DNA from: JALYRV01 sp036675475
Lineage (GTDB): Bacteria; Acidobacteriota; Vicinamibacteria; Vicinamibacterales; SCN-69-37
Reading direction: 5' to 3'
DNA: 64,000 bases
NCBI GenBank assembly: GCA_036675475.1
Contig: JAKFEY010000030.1
Span: 62,001-126,000, forward strand
Shown: one piece after another, positions 27,491-36,427 of the stretch
How positions within the stretch are numbered: position 1 is the stretch's first letter
Layout of the letters: the number at the start of each line of letters is the position of its first letter
The notes under the pieces: generated by a model
What the model saw: only the letters and a program-made list of their open reading frames with translations
Told to the model about the DNA's origin: nothing
Databases searched by the model: none
Translations under genes and position numbers: made by a program

Positions 27491-30433
27491 ATGCCAGAAA
27501 GTGCCTTCGACCTCGCAAGAGCGGAATACGAGCGCGGCAGTTATGGCGCTTGTCTGAAGTTTGCCCGTCGCGCATCGCCACGCAACGCGGTCGAATCTGA
27601 AGAACTCGCATGCCTCATCTGCGAATGCTTGCAGTACCAAGGCGAATACCAAGAGTGTGCCTCCCTCGCGGAGACGGCCCTCCGCTCCCAACCAACGGGC
27701 AGATATAGCGCGCGGTACTTCGGGGCTCTTGGCAGAATCCATCTAGAACAACATCGCCCAGAAGAGGCTGCTGAAGCATTCAGAAAGGGAATTCGCGCAG
27801 CCGAAAAACGTTCCGATCTCGTCACGCTTTCATCGCTGCAGCAACTTCTGCTCCTCACGATCGGCCCACAGACGCCGAGTAATGCCCTCGCATCTCCAGT
27901 TCGAGACGCCTACCGAACGGCGGTCCGCACCGCGGATCCTGGGTGTCTCGCGAGTTTTCATGTGCGCTTAGCCAGGCTTGAGGCTCACCGCGGGGCATTC
28001 GAACAATCGGGCCACCATCTGTCGCTCGCAGAATCCCTTCTGGAGCGTACAGACAATCTCGCACTTGAAGCCCTCTTTCACGTCAATCGAGCATGCCTTC
28101 TAGGATCCACCGGATTTATAGCTGAAGCGAGAAAGAGTGCGGAATTCGGCGCATCATTAGCAGATCGAGCTGGGCATGCTCGCTTGGCAATGGTAGCAGC
28201 GACAAATGTTAGTCACATGGCTGTTACTGCAGGAGATCTCACGGTTGCTGAGCCGTGGTTACGTAAGGCAAGAGCAAGCGCTGCAAGACTCCAGATAACG
28301 GAAATTTCGTTACTTGAAATTTTTGCCTCGTTGGCCCTAGTGCGGGGCGACTATGAATCCGCCCGCTTGGTCTTGGCAGAATCCCGGCAAGTCCTCACGT
28401 CAAGAGACAGTCGCTGGGTAACATTTACCGAAATCGACTCGCTCCTGACCGAACTTTACCTCCATAAAAAGCTGGGCAACACCGATGAGCACAGCAGGGT
28501 GCTGCGGCTCGTTCGACACTTAACAAACGCTCCGCTGAATTGGCACGGCAATTTTTTTGTCACGCTGGCAGAAGCTGAAGCTTTGTATGACGAAGAGAAC
28601 TTCGTCGCCGCCGGAGAGAAAGTAGCCTCCTGCGCACGCACTCCACCGATTCACATCGTACATTTGTCGGTTTTGAACCGTTTCGCTTCACGAGGTTTGT
28701 GGATACAAGGTCATCGAGCAGGGGCCCGACGCAGGCTTCTGCGGGCAGCGTCGGGAGCCCTTGCCGGAGGGACACGTCTGCATTGGACAGACACTCTACG
28801 AGAATTAGCAGCTGCCGGGCCGCCGGAACCGTCCGATGCCGCGTATTCAGTCGATGATCAGGTGCACCAAGCTACCACTAAGTTTGGCGGCTTGATGAGT
28901 CACCCGACTAAAACATGGTTTGAAACGCCTCGAGCCCATCACTGGAAACAAAGAGACCCCCTAGATGGGTTCGACGACGCCGTAGCGATACTGGAATCGA
29001 TTGAAGAGCCTGAATTATTAGGAAGAGAGGCATTGGCATCAGCCATAGCACTGGACCTCACCGATGGGGCGGCGCTGATAATTCGAGCCGACCGCGGACC
29101 GAGAGCGCTCGCCTCTCATAAATGGGGCAAACTCGAACTAGACGCGGCCCTTAAGAATACGGCGCAAATCGTGCGCCTGGACGTAGCCAGGGTCCAGGGA
29201 CAATCAATTGAATTGCTGCTGAAGCCGAAGGACGATATTCGCGCGGTCTTTGCGTTAGCTGGAATTCGCCGACTCCTCGAGGCTGCAAAGGCACTGCAAT
29301 CACAGCAGAAGGATCAACAGCGTCTGGGAGCGCTTTGGCAGCCCGAAGTCGTCGTCGAGGAGCCTGACGCGGTTTTCAGCTCGCCGCAAACTATCGAGTT
29401 GATGCAAGCCGCTCGAAAGATCGCTCCGACGACCCTCCCAGTGTTGTTGATGGGCGACACCGGGACCGGCAAGGAAGTTCTGGCTCGGGCGATACATCGT
29501 GCCAGCGGGCGCGCGAACAAGATTTTTCTCCCGTTCAACTGCAGCGCGGTGCCGCGCGACATGATCGAGAGCCAGCTGTTTGGATCCAGGCGCGGAGCTT
29601 TTACCGGCTCGCATGAGGACCTGCCCGGCATCATCCGCTCCGCCGAGGGCGGCACGCTGTTCCTTGACGAGATCGGTGAGCTCTCGATGGACCTGCAGCC
29701 GAAGCTGCTGCGGTTCCTCGAGACGAACGAAGTCCATCCGCTGGGAGAAGGCAAGCCAATCAAGGTCGACGTGCGCGTCATTGCCGCGACCAACGCGGAT
29801 CTCGACAGCCTGATTCAGCTGAAACAGTTCCGCGAAGATCTCTACTACCGGCTCAACATTGTCCGCTTCATCATGCCGCAGCTGAGCGAACGCCGCGAGG
29901 AGATTCCGCCGCTGGCCATACACCTGCTGCGGCGGTTCGAGATGGACGAGAAGAAGCACTCCATCAAACTGAGCGACGAGTTGATGGAATACCTGCTGCT
30001 CTACAAGTGGCCGGGCAACGTGCGGCAGTTGTCGAACGAGCTGCGGAAGATGGTGGCGATGGTCAACAGCGGCGAGGTGCTGACGCCGGAACATCTGGCG
30101 CCGGCGATTCGCGCCACGCGCAAGACTGTCGCGGTGGATCCGGACGCGGAAGCGGTTGCGGAGGCAGACGCGGAGCCGTCAGACGCCGTCGCGCAAGCCG
30201 AGACCGCACCGGCTGCACCGGCGGCGCTCGATCCGTCGATGCTGGCGGTCAAACTGGATCAGCCGCTGCCAGGGGCAGTGGAAGCGCTGGAACGCGCGAT
30301 GATCGAACATGCGATGACGCGCGCGGACGGGCACATCGAGGAAGCGGCACGGCTGCTCGGCATCTCGCGCAAGGGCCTGTTTCTCAAGCGTCGCCGCTGG
30401 CAGAACGGCTCGAATCCCTCACATCCGTCCTGA
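27491..30433 (+). CDS. Sigma54-dependent transcriptional activator with N-terminal TPR region
   Basis: A 980-residue enhancer-binding protein. Residues 1 to about 430 are TPR-like helical repeats (A..F..A......A.Y pattern), followed by a GAF-like segment (about 480-600). The AAA+ domain has Walker A GDTGTGKE (655-662), the sigma54-contact loop GAFTGS (702-707; usually GAFTGA), Walker B GGTLFLDEIGEL and the arginine region FREDLYYRLN. A Fis-type helix-turn-helix closes the protein (IEEAARLLGISRKGLFLKRRRW). An Ala/Asp/Glu-rich linker precedes it. The 5' two-thirds are lower in GC than the AAA+ part, suggesting a chimera. TPR sensors often bind peptides or proteins, so the nearby VVWG products are candidate ligands. 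Confidence 0.9.
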   Translation: MPESAFDLARAEYERGSYGACLKFARRASPRNAVESEELACLICECLQYQGEYQECASLAETALRSQPTGRYSARYFGALGRIHLEQHRPEEAAEAFRKGIRAAEKRSDLVTLSSLQQLLLLTIGPQTPSNALASPVRDAYRTAVRTADPGCLASFHVRLARLEAHRGAFEQSGHHLSLAESLLERTDNLALEALFHVNRACLLGSTGFIAEARKSAEFGASLADRAGHARLAMVAATNVSHMAVTAGDLTVAEPWLRKARASAARLQITEISLLEIFASLALVRGDYESARLVLAESRQVLTSRDSRWVTFTEIDSLLTELYLHKKLGNTDEHSRVLRLVRHLTNAPLNWHGNFFVTLAEAEALYDEENFVAAGEKVASCARTPPIHIVHLSVLNRFASRGLWIQGHRAGARRRLLRAASGALAGGTRLHWTDTLRELAAAGPPEPSDAAYSVDDQVHQATTKFGGLMSHPTKTWFETPRAHHWKQRDPLDGFDDAVAILESIEEPELLGREALASAIALDLTDGAALIIRADRGPRALASHKWGKLELDAALKNTAQIVRLDVARVQGQSIELLLKPKDDIRAVFALAGIRRLLEAAKALQSQQKDQQRLGALWQPEVVVEEPDAVFSSPQTIELMQAARKIAPTTLPVLLMGDTGTGKEVLARAIHRASGRANKIFLPFNCSAVPRDMIESQLFGSRRGAFTGSHEDLPGIIRSAEGGTLFLDEIGELSMDLQPKLLRFLETNEVHPLGEGKPIKVDVRVIAATNADLDSLIQLKQFREDLYYRLNIVRFIMPQLSERREEIPPLAIHLLRRFEMDEKKHSIKLSDELMEYLLLYKWPGNVRQLSNELRKMVAMVNSGEVLTPEHLAPAIRATRKTVAVDPDAEAVAEADAEPSDAVAQAETAPAAPAALDPSMLAVKLDQPLPGAVEALERAMIEHAMTRADGHIEEAARLLGISRKGLFLKRRRWQNGSNPSHPS

Positions 30434-30444
30434 CGGGTCAGACG

Positions 30445-30960
30445 TCAGACCGCAGCGACACCCTTCAGCTGCTTGTTGTGCCGGATAACATGCACAGTCG
30501 CCCACTCGCCCACCTGATACAGCGATAGACGTCCCACATACGGCGCTTCGATGGTCAGCATCGCGCGCTCGGGCTCGAGTGCACGCAATGCGGCTATCAG
30601 GCGAGCCGCTGAGTCAGACAGCATCGCGACAGCTTCCGGCTGCGTCACCGCGCCCTGCGGCTGCACGCGCGCCGGAGCCTGCAGCTTCGGCTCGAGGCCA
30701 GCGCCAATCTCCGTCCAGCTGCGCTCGACGAACCCCTCAGGCGCGGGCTTCGCGACTGGAAAGCTGCCGTCGATGATCGACGTGAAGGACTTGTTGACCG
30801 CGGACACGTGCCACGCGATCTGCGCGGGACTCCAGCCACCATCAGGCTGCACGCGCTCGGCGGCGTCAGACGGCAGGCCCGTGAGGCGCGCGTGGAAACG
30901 CGCGATGGACTCTTCGAAGGAAGAAATGATGGCGGCGATGCGGTCAGCGTGATTATCCAT
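30445..30960 (-). CDS. DinB family protein
   Basis: A 171-residue four-helix DinB/YfiT-fold protein. The pattern GWSPAQIAWHVSAVNKSF (about residues 42-59) carries the first metal histidine, and the closing QVGEWATVHVIRHNKQL provides H..RH ligands. Members are metal-dependent thiol transferases or hydrolases in known cases; the substrate here is unknown. The start overlaps the stop of the preceding dehydrogenase-like gene by 8 bp, so the two form an operon. The DinB name comes from a DNA-damage-induced Bacillus gene, but no SOS site was noticed. Confidence 0.85.
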   Translation of the reverse strand: MDNHADRIAAIISSFEESIARFHARLTGLPSDAAERVQPDGGWSPAQIAWHVSAVNKSFTSIIDGSFPVAKPAPEGFVERSWTEIGAGLEPKLQAPARVQPQGAVTQPEAVAMLSDSAARLIAALRALEPERAMLTIEAPYVGRLSLYQVGEWATVHVIRHNKQLKGVAAV

Positions 30961-31948
30961 GGAAGTGCGGCAACGGCATGTCGAGCATCGTGTGCAGGCC
31001 CGGCTTCACCTGCAGAATCAGCGGAATGGAGTTGACCACCATCGACGCTGTGGCGATGTCGCCATGCACGCCGCCGCTGATCTTCGACGTGATGTTCGGC
31101 GACCCTTTCACGCGCACCGTGTCGTACGACTCGGGCGCGCCCAGATACGCCTCCATGTGCAGACGGATCAGCGGCTTGCCGTTGCGATAACCCACACCGT
31201 CCTGCACGATGCCGCACACCCGGCCCGCCTCCACCGTCAGAAACTCGCTCGACACCGCGGCTTCCGCCATCTTTGGCTTGATCTCGTCGGTGATGCGATC
31301 CAGCTTCCAGCCCATGCCCATCGCAATCATCGAGATCGATTCGGCCAGGCCGACGTGCCGCACCGACCGGTCCTCCACCTTCGCCTGAAACTGCTCGCGC
31401 GTGAGGCCCGCGCCAATCTTCTGCTGAAACGGCAGGCGACGGATGCGCGCGTCCTGCACGCGATCCACCTCGATCGACTCGACACGCTCGCACACCGCCG
31501 TCAGCGCCAGCGGCAGCGCGTCCATCGTGAAGCCCGGATTGACGCCCGTGCCCAGCACCGCCGCCTTGCCCTTCACCGCCGCGTTGTGAATGGCGCGCGC
31601 CCAGCGGTTGTTGCCCGACGCGGGAAACGCCAGCTCCTCGGTGGTCGACACAATCGGCACCCTCAGCTTCAACACTTCCTCGAACTGCGGCACCACCTGC
31701 CGCAGCGACGAGTGCGTGCACAGCACCGCCACGTCAGGCTTCGTGGCCTTGATCGCCTTCCTCAAGTCCTCCGCCACCTTCACGCCGATCTTCCGGCCCA
31801 CGCCCGCCACCTCGCCGAGGTCGCGCCCGATCTTCTCCGGATCGATGTCGACCGCGCCGACGATCTTCAACCCCTTGCGGGCCGACACCTGCCGCACGAT
31901 CGCGGCGCCAATAGGACCCAGACCCACGTGCAGCACCCTGATGGACAT
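30953..31948 (-). CDS. Dihydrodipicolinate reductase-like NAD(P)-dependent oxidoreductase
   Basis: A 331-residue Rossmann-fold protein: MSIRVLHVGLGPIGAAIVRQV at the N-terminus is a G-x-G-x-x-G nucleotide site. The CTHSSL and GTGVNPGFTMDALPL segments resemble the DapB-like/2,4-diaminopentanoate dehydrogenase group. It lacks the DapB motif HHxxKxDAPSGTA, so true DapB activity is unlikely. The actual amine or imine substrate is unknown. The ATG at 31948 is the first in-frame start with family sequence. It overlaps dinB by 8 bp. Confidence 0.75.
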   Translation of the reverse strand: MSIRVLHVGLGPIGAAIVRQVSARKGLKIVGAVDIDPEKIGRDLGEVAGVGRKIGVKVAEDLRKAIKATKPDVAVLCTHSSLRQVVPQFEEVLKLRVPIVSTTEELAFPASGNNRWARAIHNAAVKGKAAVLGTGVNPGFTMDALPLALTAVCERVESIEVDRVQDARIRRLPFQQKIGAGLTREQFQAKVEDRSVRHVGLAESISMIAMGMGWKLDRITDEIKPKMAEAAVSSEFLTVEAGRVCGIVQDGVGYRNGKPLIRLHMEAYLGAPESYDTVRVKGSPNITSKISGGVHGDIATASMVVNSIPLILQVKPGLHTMLDMPLPHFHG

Positions 31949-31983
31949 CGCGCCTATTGTGCCCCGGTTTCGCGCCCCGATGC

Positions 31984-31989
31984 TAAACT
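31984..31989 (+). promoter_or_regulatory. -10 box of the multispan membrane protein gene
   Basis: TAAACT ends 8 bases before the ATG at 31998, consistent with a leaderless transcript. Confidence 0.4.
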
Positions 31990-31997
31990 GCGCCCGG

Positions 31998-32810
31998 ATG
32001 ATCGAAGGGATCCGCCGCGCGCTCCGGGCGTGGCCCATGGCGCTGCTGCTGGCCGCGCTCACCGCCGCGCTCGCGCCCGCGCTCGACCTGCGCGACCGCC
32101 TCGCCGCCGCCGACTTCGGCATCGGCGGCTTCCCGTTCAACATCTCGAACCGCGACTACTACCTCGCGTTTCCCCCGGCCGACGCCACGCTGCTCGCGCT
32201 GCTCTTCCTCATCTGGGTGTTCCTCTCGGGCGGCATCATCGATCGCCTCGCGCGCGACACGCGCAGCTCGAGCCGCCGCTTCTTTGCCGCCTGCGGCGCC
32301 TGTTTCGGCCCGCTCGTCCGCCTCGCCCTCCTCTCCCTCATCACCTACGCCATCGTCCTCACCTGGATCGAGCCGGGCATGGCGCGCGCGTCGGACGCGC
32401 TCGACAGCCGGGCGCGCATGGTGCTGTTCGGCGCGCTGGCCCTGCTGCTGTTCCTCATCGCGCTGGTGTTCGACTACGCGCGCGTGCGGCTCGTCATCGA
32501 GGATCGGCGCAGCGCGCTGGGCGCCGTGGCGGCATCGCTGCGCCTGATTCGCGCGCAGCCTGGCCGCATCTTCCTGGCGCAGGGACTGTTCTGGCTGCTG
32601 CTCGTGGTGTGGATCACGCTGCGCTCGCTTCCCGCCGGCACGCCGGCCTGGCTCGAGCCGCTGCTCGGGGCGGGCGAGATCCTGCTGAAACTCGCGCTCG
32701 TCGCCACGCAGGCCTCTATCTACCAGTCGGCGCTCGCCTCGGCCGGATGGGTCGCGCGTGAGGATCCGCGCTGGCCGGACGAGCCCTCCGCGGATCCCGC
32801 GGCGGTATAG
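31998..32810 (+). CDS. Multispan membrane protein of unknown function
   Basis: A 270-residue protein with about six hydrophobic segments: near residues 13-30, 62-80, 105-123, 140-160 and 195-215, with a weaker one near 232-248. The loop YARVRLVIEDRRSALGAVAASLRLIRAQPGRIFL resembles the amphipathic loop of DUF4013/YesL-like or glycerophosphoryl-type membrane proteins, but I cannot name a family. The start at 31998 is supported by the -10 box 8 bases upstream; the frame is open further upstream only as antisense to the oxidoreductase gene. nadE follows 8 bp later. Confidence 0.75.
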   Translation: MIEGIRRALRAWPMALLLAALTAALAPALDLRDRLAAADFGIGGFPFNISNRDYYLAFPPADATLLALLFLIWVFLSGGIIDRLARDTRSSSRRFFAACGACFGPLVRLALLSLITYAIVLTWIEPGMARASDALDSRARMVLFGALALLLFLIALVFDYARVRLVIEDRRSALGAVAASLRLIRAQPGRIFLAQGLFWLLLVVWITLRSLPAGTPAWLEPLLGAGEILLKLALVATQASIYQSALASAGWVAREDPRWPDEPSADPAAV

Positions 32811-32811
32811 T
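32806..32811 (+). promoter_or_regulatory. -10 box of nadE
   Basis: TATAGT ends 7 bases before the nadE ATG at 32819, overlapping the end of the preceding gene (stop at 32808-32810). It suggests a leaderless transcript separate from the upstream gene. Confidence 0.45.
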
Positions 32812-32818
32812 TTTCGAT

Positions 32819-33574
32819 ATGGCTTCCCGCTCCGAACGCATCGCCGCGTGGCTGCGTGATCAGGCCTCCGCCGCCGGCGCCCGCGGCTTCATCCTCGGCA
32901 TGAGCGGCGGCATCGACTCCGCCGTCGTCGCCCGCCTGTGCCAGCTGGCGATGCCCGATCGCGTGCTCGGCGTCATCATGCCGTGCCACAGCCACGCCGA
33001 CGATGAGCTCGACGCCGTGCTGGCGGCGGAGTCCTCGAAGCTGCCCACGGTGCGCGTGGATCTGTCAGCCGCCTACGACGCGCTCGCACTCGACATCACC
33101 GCCACGACGTCGGCCGAGCGCAGCCACGGCTTCGCGCCCGACGCCACGCGCACGAAGCTCGCGCTCGCCAACATCAAGCCGCGGCTGCGGATGACGACGC
33201 TGTATACGATTGGGACGTCACTGGGTTTTCTGGTGACCGGCACCGGCAACAAGAGCGAAATCACCATCGGCTACTACACGAAATACGGCGACGGCGGCGT
33301 GGACCTGCTGCCCATCGGCGCGCTGGTGAAGAGCGAAGTGCGGGAACTGGCGCGCGAGCTGGGCGTGCCCGCGCGCATCATCGACAAGCCGCCGTCGGCG
33401 GGCCTATGGGCCGGGCAAACCGACGAGAGCGAGATGGGCTTCACCTACGAAGAGCTCGAGACGTTCATCGAGTCGGGCTCGGGCAGCGTGTCGAGCGCCA
33501 CCGCCGCGCGCATCGAGCAGCTCATCAGCGTCAGTCATCACAAGCGCGCGCTGCCGCCCATCGCTCCGGCGTAA
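32819..33574 (+). CDS. nadE: NH3-dependent NAD+ synthetase
   Basis: It amidates deamido-NAD to NAD with ATP and ammonia. The 251-residue product is the short form without a glutaminase domain. Motifs: GMSGGIDSAVVARL (about residues 27-40), the PP-loop that binds ATP pyrophosphate; ANIKPRLRMTTLYTIG; VTGTGNKSEITIGYYTKYGDGG with the NAD-binding KxE and YGDG segments; and IIDKPPSAGLWAGQTDESEMG near the C-terminus. All catalytic regions look intact. It lies 8 bp after the membrane protein gene. Confidence 0.95.
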   Translation: MASRSERIAAWLRDQASAAGARGFILGMSGGIDSAVVARLCQLAMPDRVLGVIMPCHSHADDELDAVLAAESSKLPTVRVDLSAAYDALALDITATTSAERSHGFAPDATRTKLALANIKPRLRMTTLYTIGTSLGFLVTGTGNKSEITIGYYTKYGDGGVDLLPIGALVKSEVRELARELGVPARIIDKPPSAGLWAGQTDESEMGFTYEELETFIESGSGSVSSATAARIEQLISVSHHKRALPPIAPA

Positions 33575-33577
33575 AAT
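33572..33577 (+). promoter_or_regulatory. -10 box of the lipoprotein gene at 33585
   Basis: TAAAAT overlaps the nadE stop codon and ends 7 bases before the ATG, again fitting leaderless transcription. Confidence 0.45.
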
Positions 33578-33584
33578 CAAACCC

Positions 33585-34772
33585 ATGCGGCTGCTGTTCG
33601 CCGTACTCGCGAGCGCAATCCTCATCTCGTGCGGGGGAGATGCGTCGTCGCGCACACCAACCGGCCCCACGCCTCCGCCCGCGCCAACGACGAATCCGCC
33701 AAACACCTTCAGCGTGTCGGGAACGGTGCGCGACGACAAGGGCGCGCCGGTGCCGGACGCCACCGTTTTCGTGGGATGCGGCGCATGCAAGACCGGCCCC
33801 GGCTTCAGCAGCACCACGAACGCGTCGGGCGTCTACAGCGGCAGGCTGCCGGCCGGCACGTGGGACATGTTCGTGCGCAAGCCTGGCTACACCACGCTCT
33901 CTATCCACGGCGGGGTGACCGTCGGCGGCGACACAACGCGCGACGTCACGCTGACGCCAGGCGTGATCATCAGCGGGCGCACATTCGAGGAAGGCGTCGG
34001 CGAGCTCACGGGCGTGCGCGTGGAGGTGCTGACAGGGCCTGACGCGGGCAAGAGCGACACGACCGGACCTCCCGGCGTGCCGAATTCCTGGTCGCTCAGC
34101 GTGCTGCCCGGCGCGTTTCGCATTCGCGCGACGAAGGACGGCTACGTGCCGCTCGAGCGCGAGATTCACGCGGTTGCCGACATGCACGGCGTCGACTTCA
34201 CGATGAAGTGGGCATACGGATCCTGCCTGCAGTCGGTCGCGCCGGTGCTCTTCGATCGCTATCGCTCATCGGGCGGCGACGAGGCGGTTGCGGTCAACGC
34301 CAATCCGGAGCGGCCGTGGACGGCGATTCCGGATCAGCCATGGATCTCCGTCATCTCACAATCGCCGCATCAGGGCCCCGGGCAGCTGATGTTCCGCGTT
34401 CTGCCGTACGCAGCCGGCACCGGCACCGAGCCACGCACCGGCGCGGTGATGATTCGCTGCAGCGCATCGGAAGGACAGAACGTGTGGGTGACGCAGAATC
34501 CGGATTGCCAGGCGGCGCTCACGGCCAACCCCGACACGCCATCCGTGTTCCCGGCGTCGGGCGGCGTAGGCCATCTCACCATCCGCACCGGCGTTCCTGG
34601 CTGCCGCTGGAGGGCCGATTCAGCGGCTGACTGGATTCGTGCGGTCGGCGTGAACTCGTGGCGCGGCGATTACGACCGCGTGTCGTTCGTCGTCGAGGAA
34701 AACCGGACGGGCGTGACGCGCACCGGCGCGTTCATCGTGGGCGAACGAGTCTGGACGGTCAGGCAGCGCTAG
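33585..34772 (+). CDS. Surface or periplasmic lipoprotein with carboxypeptidase-regulatory-like and BACON-like domains
   Basis: The 395-residue product has a signal peptide with lipobox ILISC (Cys at about residue 16) and a Pro/Thr-rich spacer. Residues about 42-115 (FSVSGTVRDDKGAPVPDATVFV...GVYSGRLPAGTWDMFVRKPGYTT) match a carboxypeptidase-regulatory beta-sandwich, and a second similar unit follows (VIISGRTFEEGVGELTGVRVEVL...FRIRATKDGYVPL). The C-terminal third has two segments of the BACON type (PWISVIS..., CRWRADSAADWIRAV). It is probably a binding or scaffold protein on the cell surface. The end overlaps the convergent neighbour by 4 bp. Confidence 0.75.
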   Translation: MRLLFAVLASAILISCGGDASSRTPTGPTPPPAPTTNPPNTFSVSGTVRDDKGAPVPDATVFVGCGACKTGPGFSSTTNASGVYSGRLPAGTWDMFVRKPGYTTLSIHGGVTVGGDTTRDVTLTPGVIISGRTFEEGVGELTGVRVEVLTGPDAGKSDTTGPPGVPNSWSLSVLPGAFRIRATKDGYVPLEREIHAVADMHGVDFTMKWAYGSCLQSVAPVLFDRYRSSGGDEAVAVNANPERPWTAIPDQPWISVISQSPHQGPGQLMFRVLPYAAGTGTEPRTGAVMIRCSASEGQNVWVTQNPDCQAALTANPDTPSVFPASGGVGHLTIRTGVPGCRWRADSAADWIRAVGVNSWRGDYDRVSFVVEENRTGVTRTGAFIVGERVWTVRQR

Positions 34773-36427
34773 CCGGGCGGCAGCGCCGCGTGATGGCGCT
34801 CGAGGCCGACCAGCTTCCAGGCGCCGCCGTCGCGCTTGAAGTACACGCGCGCGGGTTTGCGCCAGCCGGGATCGGCGCCGTCGGCGGCGACCGCCGCCAT
34901 CACGAATGCTTCGTTCGACAACGCTGCCGGCATGGCCGCGCGGCCGCCGGCGCCGATGCGCACCACGTCGCCCACGCGGCGATGCGCGCCGGTGGCGTTG
35001 TCGAAGGCGTACCACGTCACGTCATACGCGACGGCCGCGGTCGACACGCCCGCATCCACGGCGGCATTCCTGAACGTCAGTCCTGATCCGTCGAGTGCCG
35101 GCTCCACCAGCGGCATGACGCCGTTGAGCCACACGCGCAGAATCTTCGCGCGCCGCTCCATCAGCGTGCGCACCACGTAATCGGCGGCCGCCGGATCGCT
35201 GTAGCGGCCCTTGGCCACGATGGCGCGGACGGCGGGCTCGTCGAAGCGCGCGATGATGCGCGCGGCCCAGAAGGCGTCCTCGGGGCGCATGCGATCGAAG
35301 GCCGGCAGCGGATATTCGGGCTTCCACTTCAGCGGATCGAAGTGCACGCTCTCGAACCGGCCGACGGCGGGCGGCACGTCGGGATAGTCGAAGCGCGCCC
35401 ACGGCCGCACATACAGGCCAAGCGTCACCAGCGTCTTGAACGTTTCGTCGGCGTCCCAGCGATACTCGTTGCCGCTGCGGTATTTCTGCGGTTTCTGATT
35501 GCCGCTGCCGAGGATGGAGTTGAAGTCGTACATGTAATGCCGTACGAATCTCCGTCCGTCCTCGTTGATGACGATGTCCTTGGAGTTGATGCCGCGCGAG
35601 TCGTCGTGATTGAGCCAGGCGGCGAAGACGCGCGCGCCGCGCAGCTCGCGCCGGTGCTCGTGCGGGAAGATGTCGTTGGGGTCGTCGGGCCGCGTGCCGA
35701 AATAGCGGAAGCTGCCGATGCCGTTGCCCTCGGGCATCCGGCGCGCGACAGCGCGATAGCGGCCGTTGGGCAGCCGCGCCGACAGCTCGAGCACGCCCTC
35801 GATGTCGTCGCGCGTGAGCGGCCGTTCCTTGCCGCCCTGCACCTCGATCGTGGCGTCGGGAAGCATCGTGAAGCTGGCGCCGTCGAACTCCACCAGATAC
35901 TGCTCCACCACGTGATAACCGAACGCGTGATAGAACGCCGTGCCGATCACTTCGGCCGACGTGGCCATCTCGGGATTCGACACCGGATCGAATTTCAGCT
36001 GATACAGCTCGCCGTCGGGGCCGCGCACGCGGAAGCCGGGCGTGGCGCCTTCCCCTTTGCCTTCGGCAACCGGCCAGCCGCTGATGTCGAGCGACGGCAG
36101 CGTGTCGGGACCGCGCGCGAGCACGTCGGCAGCGGGCAGACCCGAGCGATAGCGGTTGACGAACCAGCTCGAGTCGGGCACCTCGTCGATCGTGTTGACG
36201 TTGAGCGCGCGGATGTCGTCCTTGCTGCCCGGGCCGAGGAAGGTGTGCTCGATGAAGTCGTAGATGTCGCTGTCGTCGCGCTCCTCGAGCTTGCCGACGT
36301 CGACCACGCGGTCGTTGTCGGCGCGCAGCGGATCGTCCGGCCGGAACTTCGGCCCAGCCGGCTGCTGCGCCGCGGCAAGGGAGGTGAACGCCACGAGCGC
36401 GACGACGATGGGAAGCTTAAAACGCAT
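34769..36427 (-). CDS. Secreted protein of unknown function paired with a BamA-like barrel
   Basis: The 552-residue product begins with a signal peptide cleaved near AAA/QQ (residue 20). I do not recognise a named family. Segments such as FRVRGPDGELYQLKFDPVSNPEMATSAEVIGTAFYHAFGYHVVEQY and ARVFAAWLNHDDSRGINSKDIVI resemble the arrangement of protein-kinase-like folds (nucleotide-binding K, then HxD-type loop), though this is only suggestive. It is translated from an ATG that overlaps the barrel gene by 11 bp, so both are made together. A joint role at the outer membrane is inferred. Confidence 0.65.
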   Translation of the reverse strand: MRFKLPIVVALVAFTSLAAAQQPAGPKFRPDDPLRADNDRVVDVGKLEERDDSDIYDFIEHTFLGPGSKDDIRALNVNTIDEVPDSSWFVNRYRSGLPAADVLARGPDTLPSLDISGWPVAEGKGEGATPGFRVRGPDGELYQLKFDPVSNPEMATSAEVIGTAFYHAFGYHVVEQYLVEFDGASFTMLPDATIEVQGGKERPLTRDDIEGVLELSARLPNGRYRAVARRMPEGNGIGSFRYFGTRPDDPNDIFPHEHRRELRGARVFAAWLNHDDSRGINSKDIVINEDGRRFVRHYMYDFNSILGSGNQKPQKYRSGNEYRWDADETFKTLVTLGLYVRPWARFDYPDVPPAVGRFESVHFDPLKWKPEYPLPAFDRMRPEDAFWAARIIARFDEPAVRAIVAKGRYSDPAAADYVVRTLMERRAKILRVWLNGVMPLVEPALDGSGLTFRNAAVDAGVSTAAVAYDVTWYAFDNATGAHRRVGDVVRIGAGGRAAMPAALSNEAFVMAAVAADGADPGWRKPARVYFKRDGGAWKLVGLERHHAALPPG

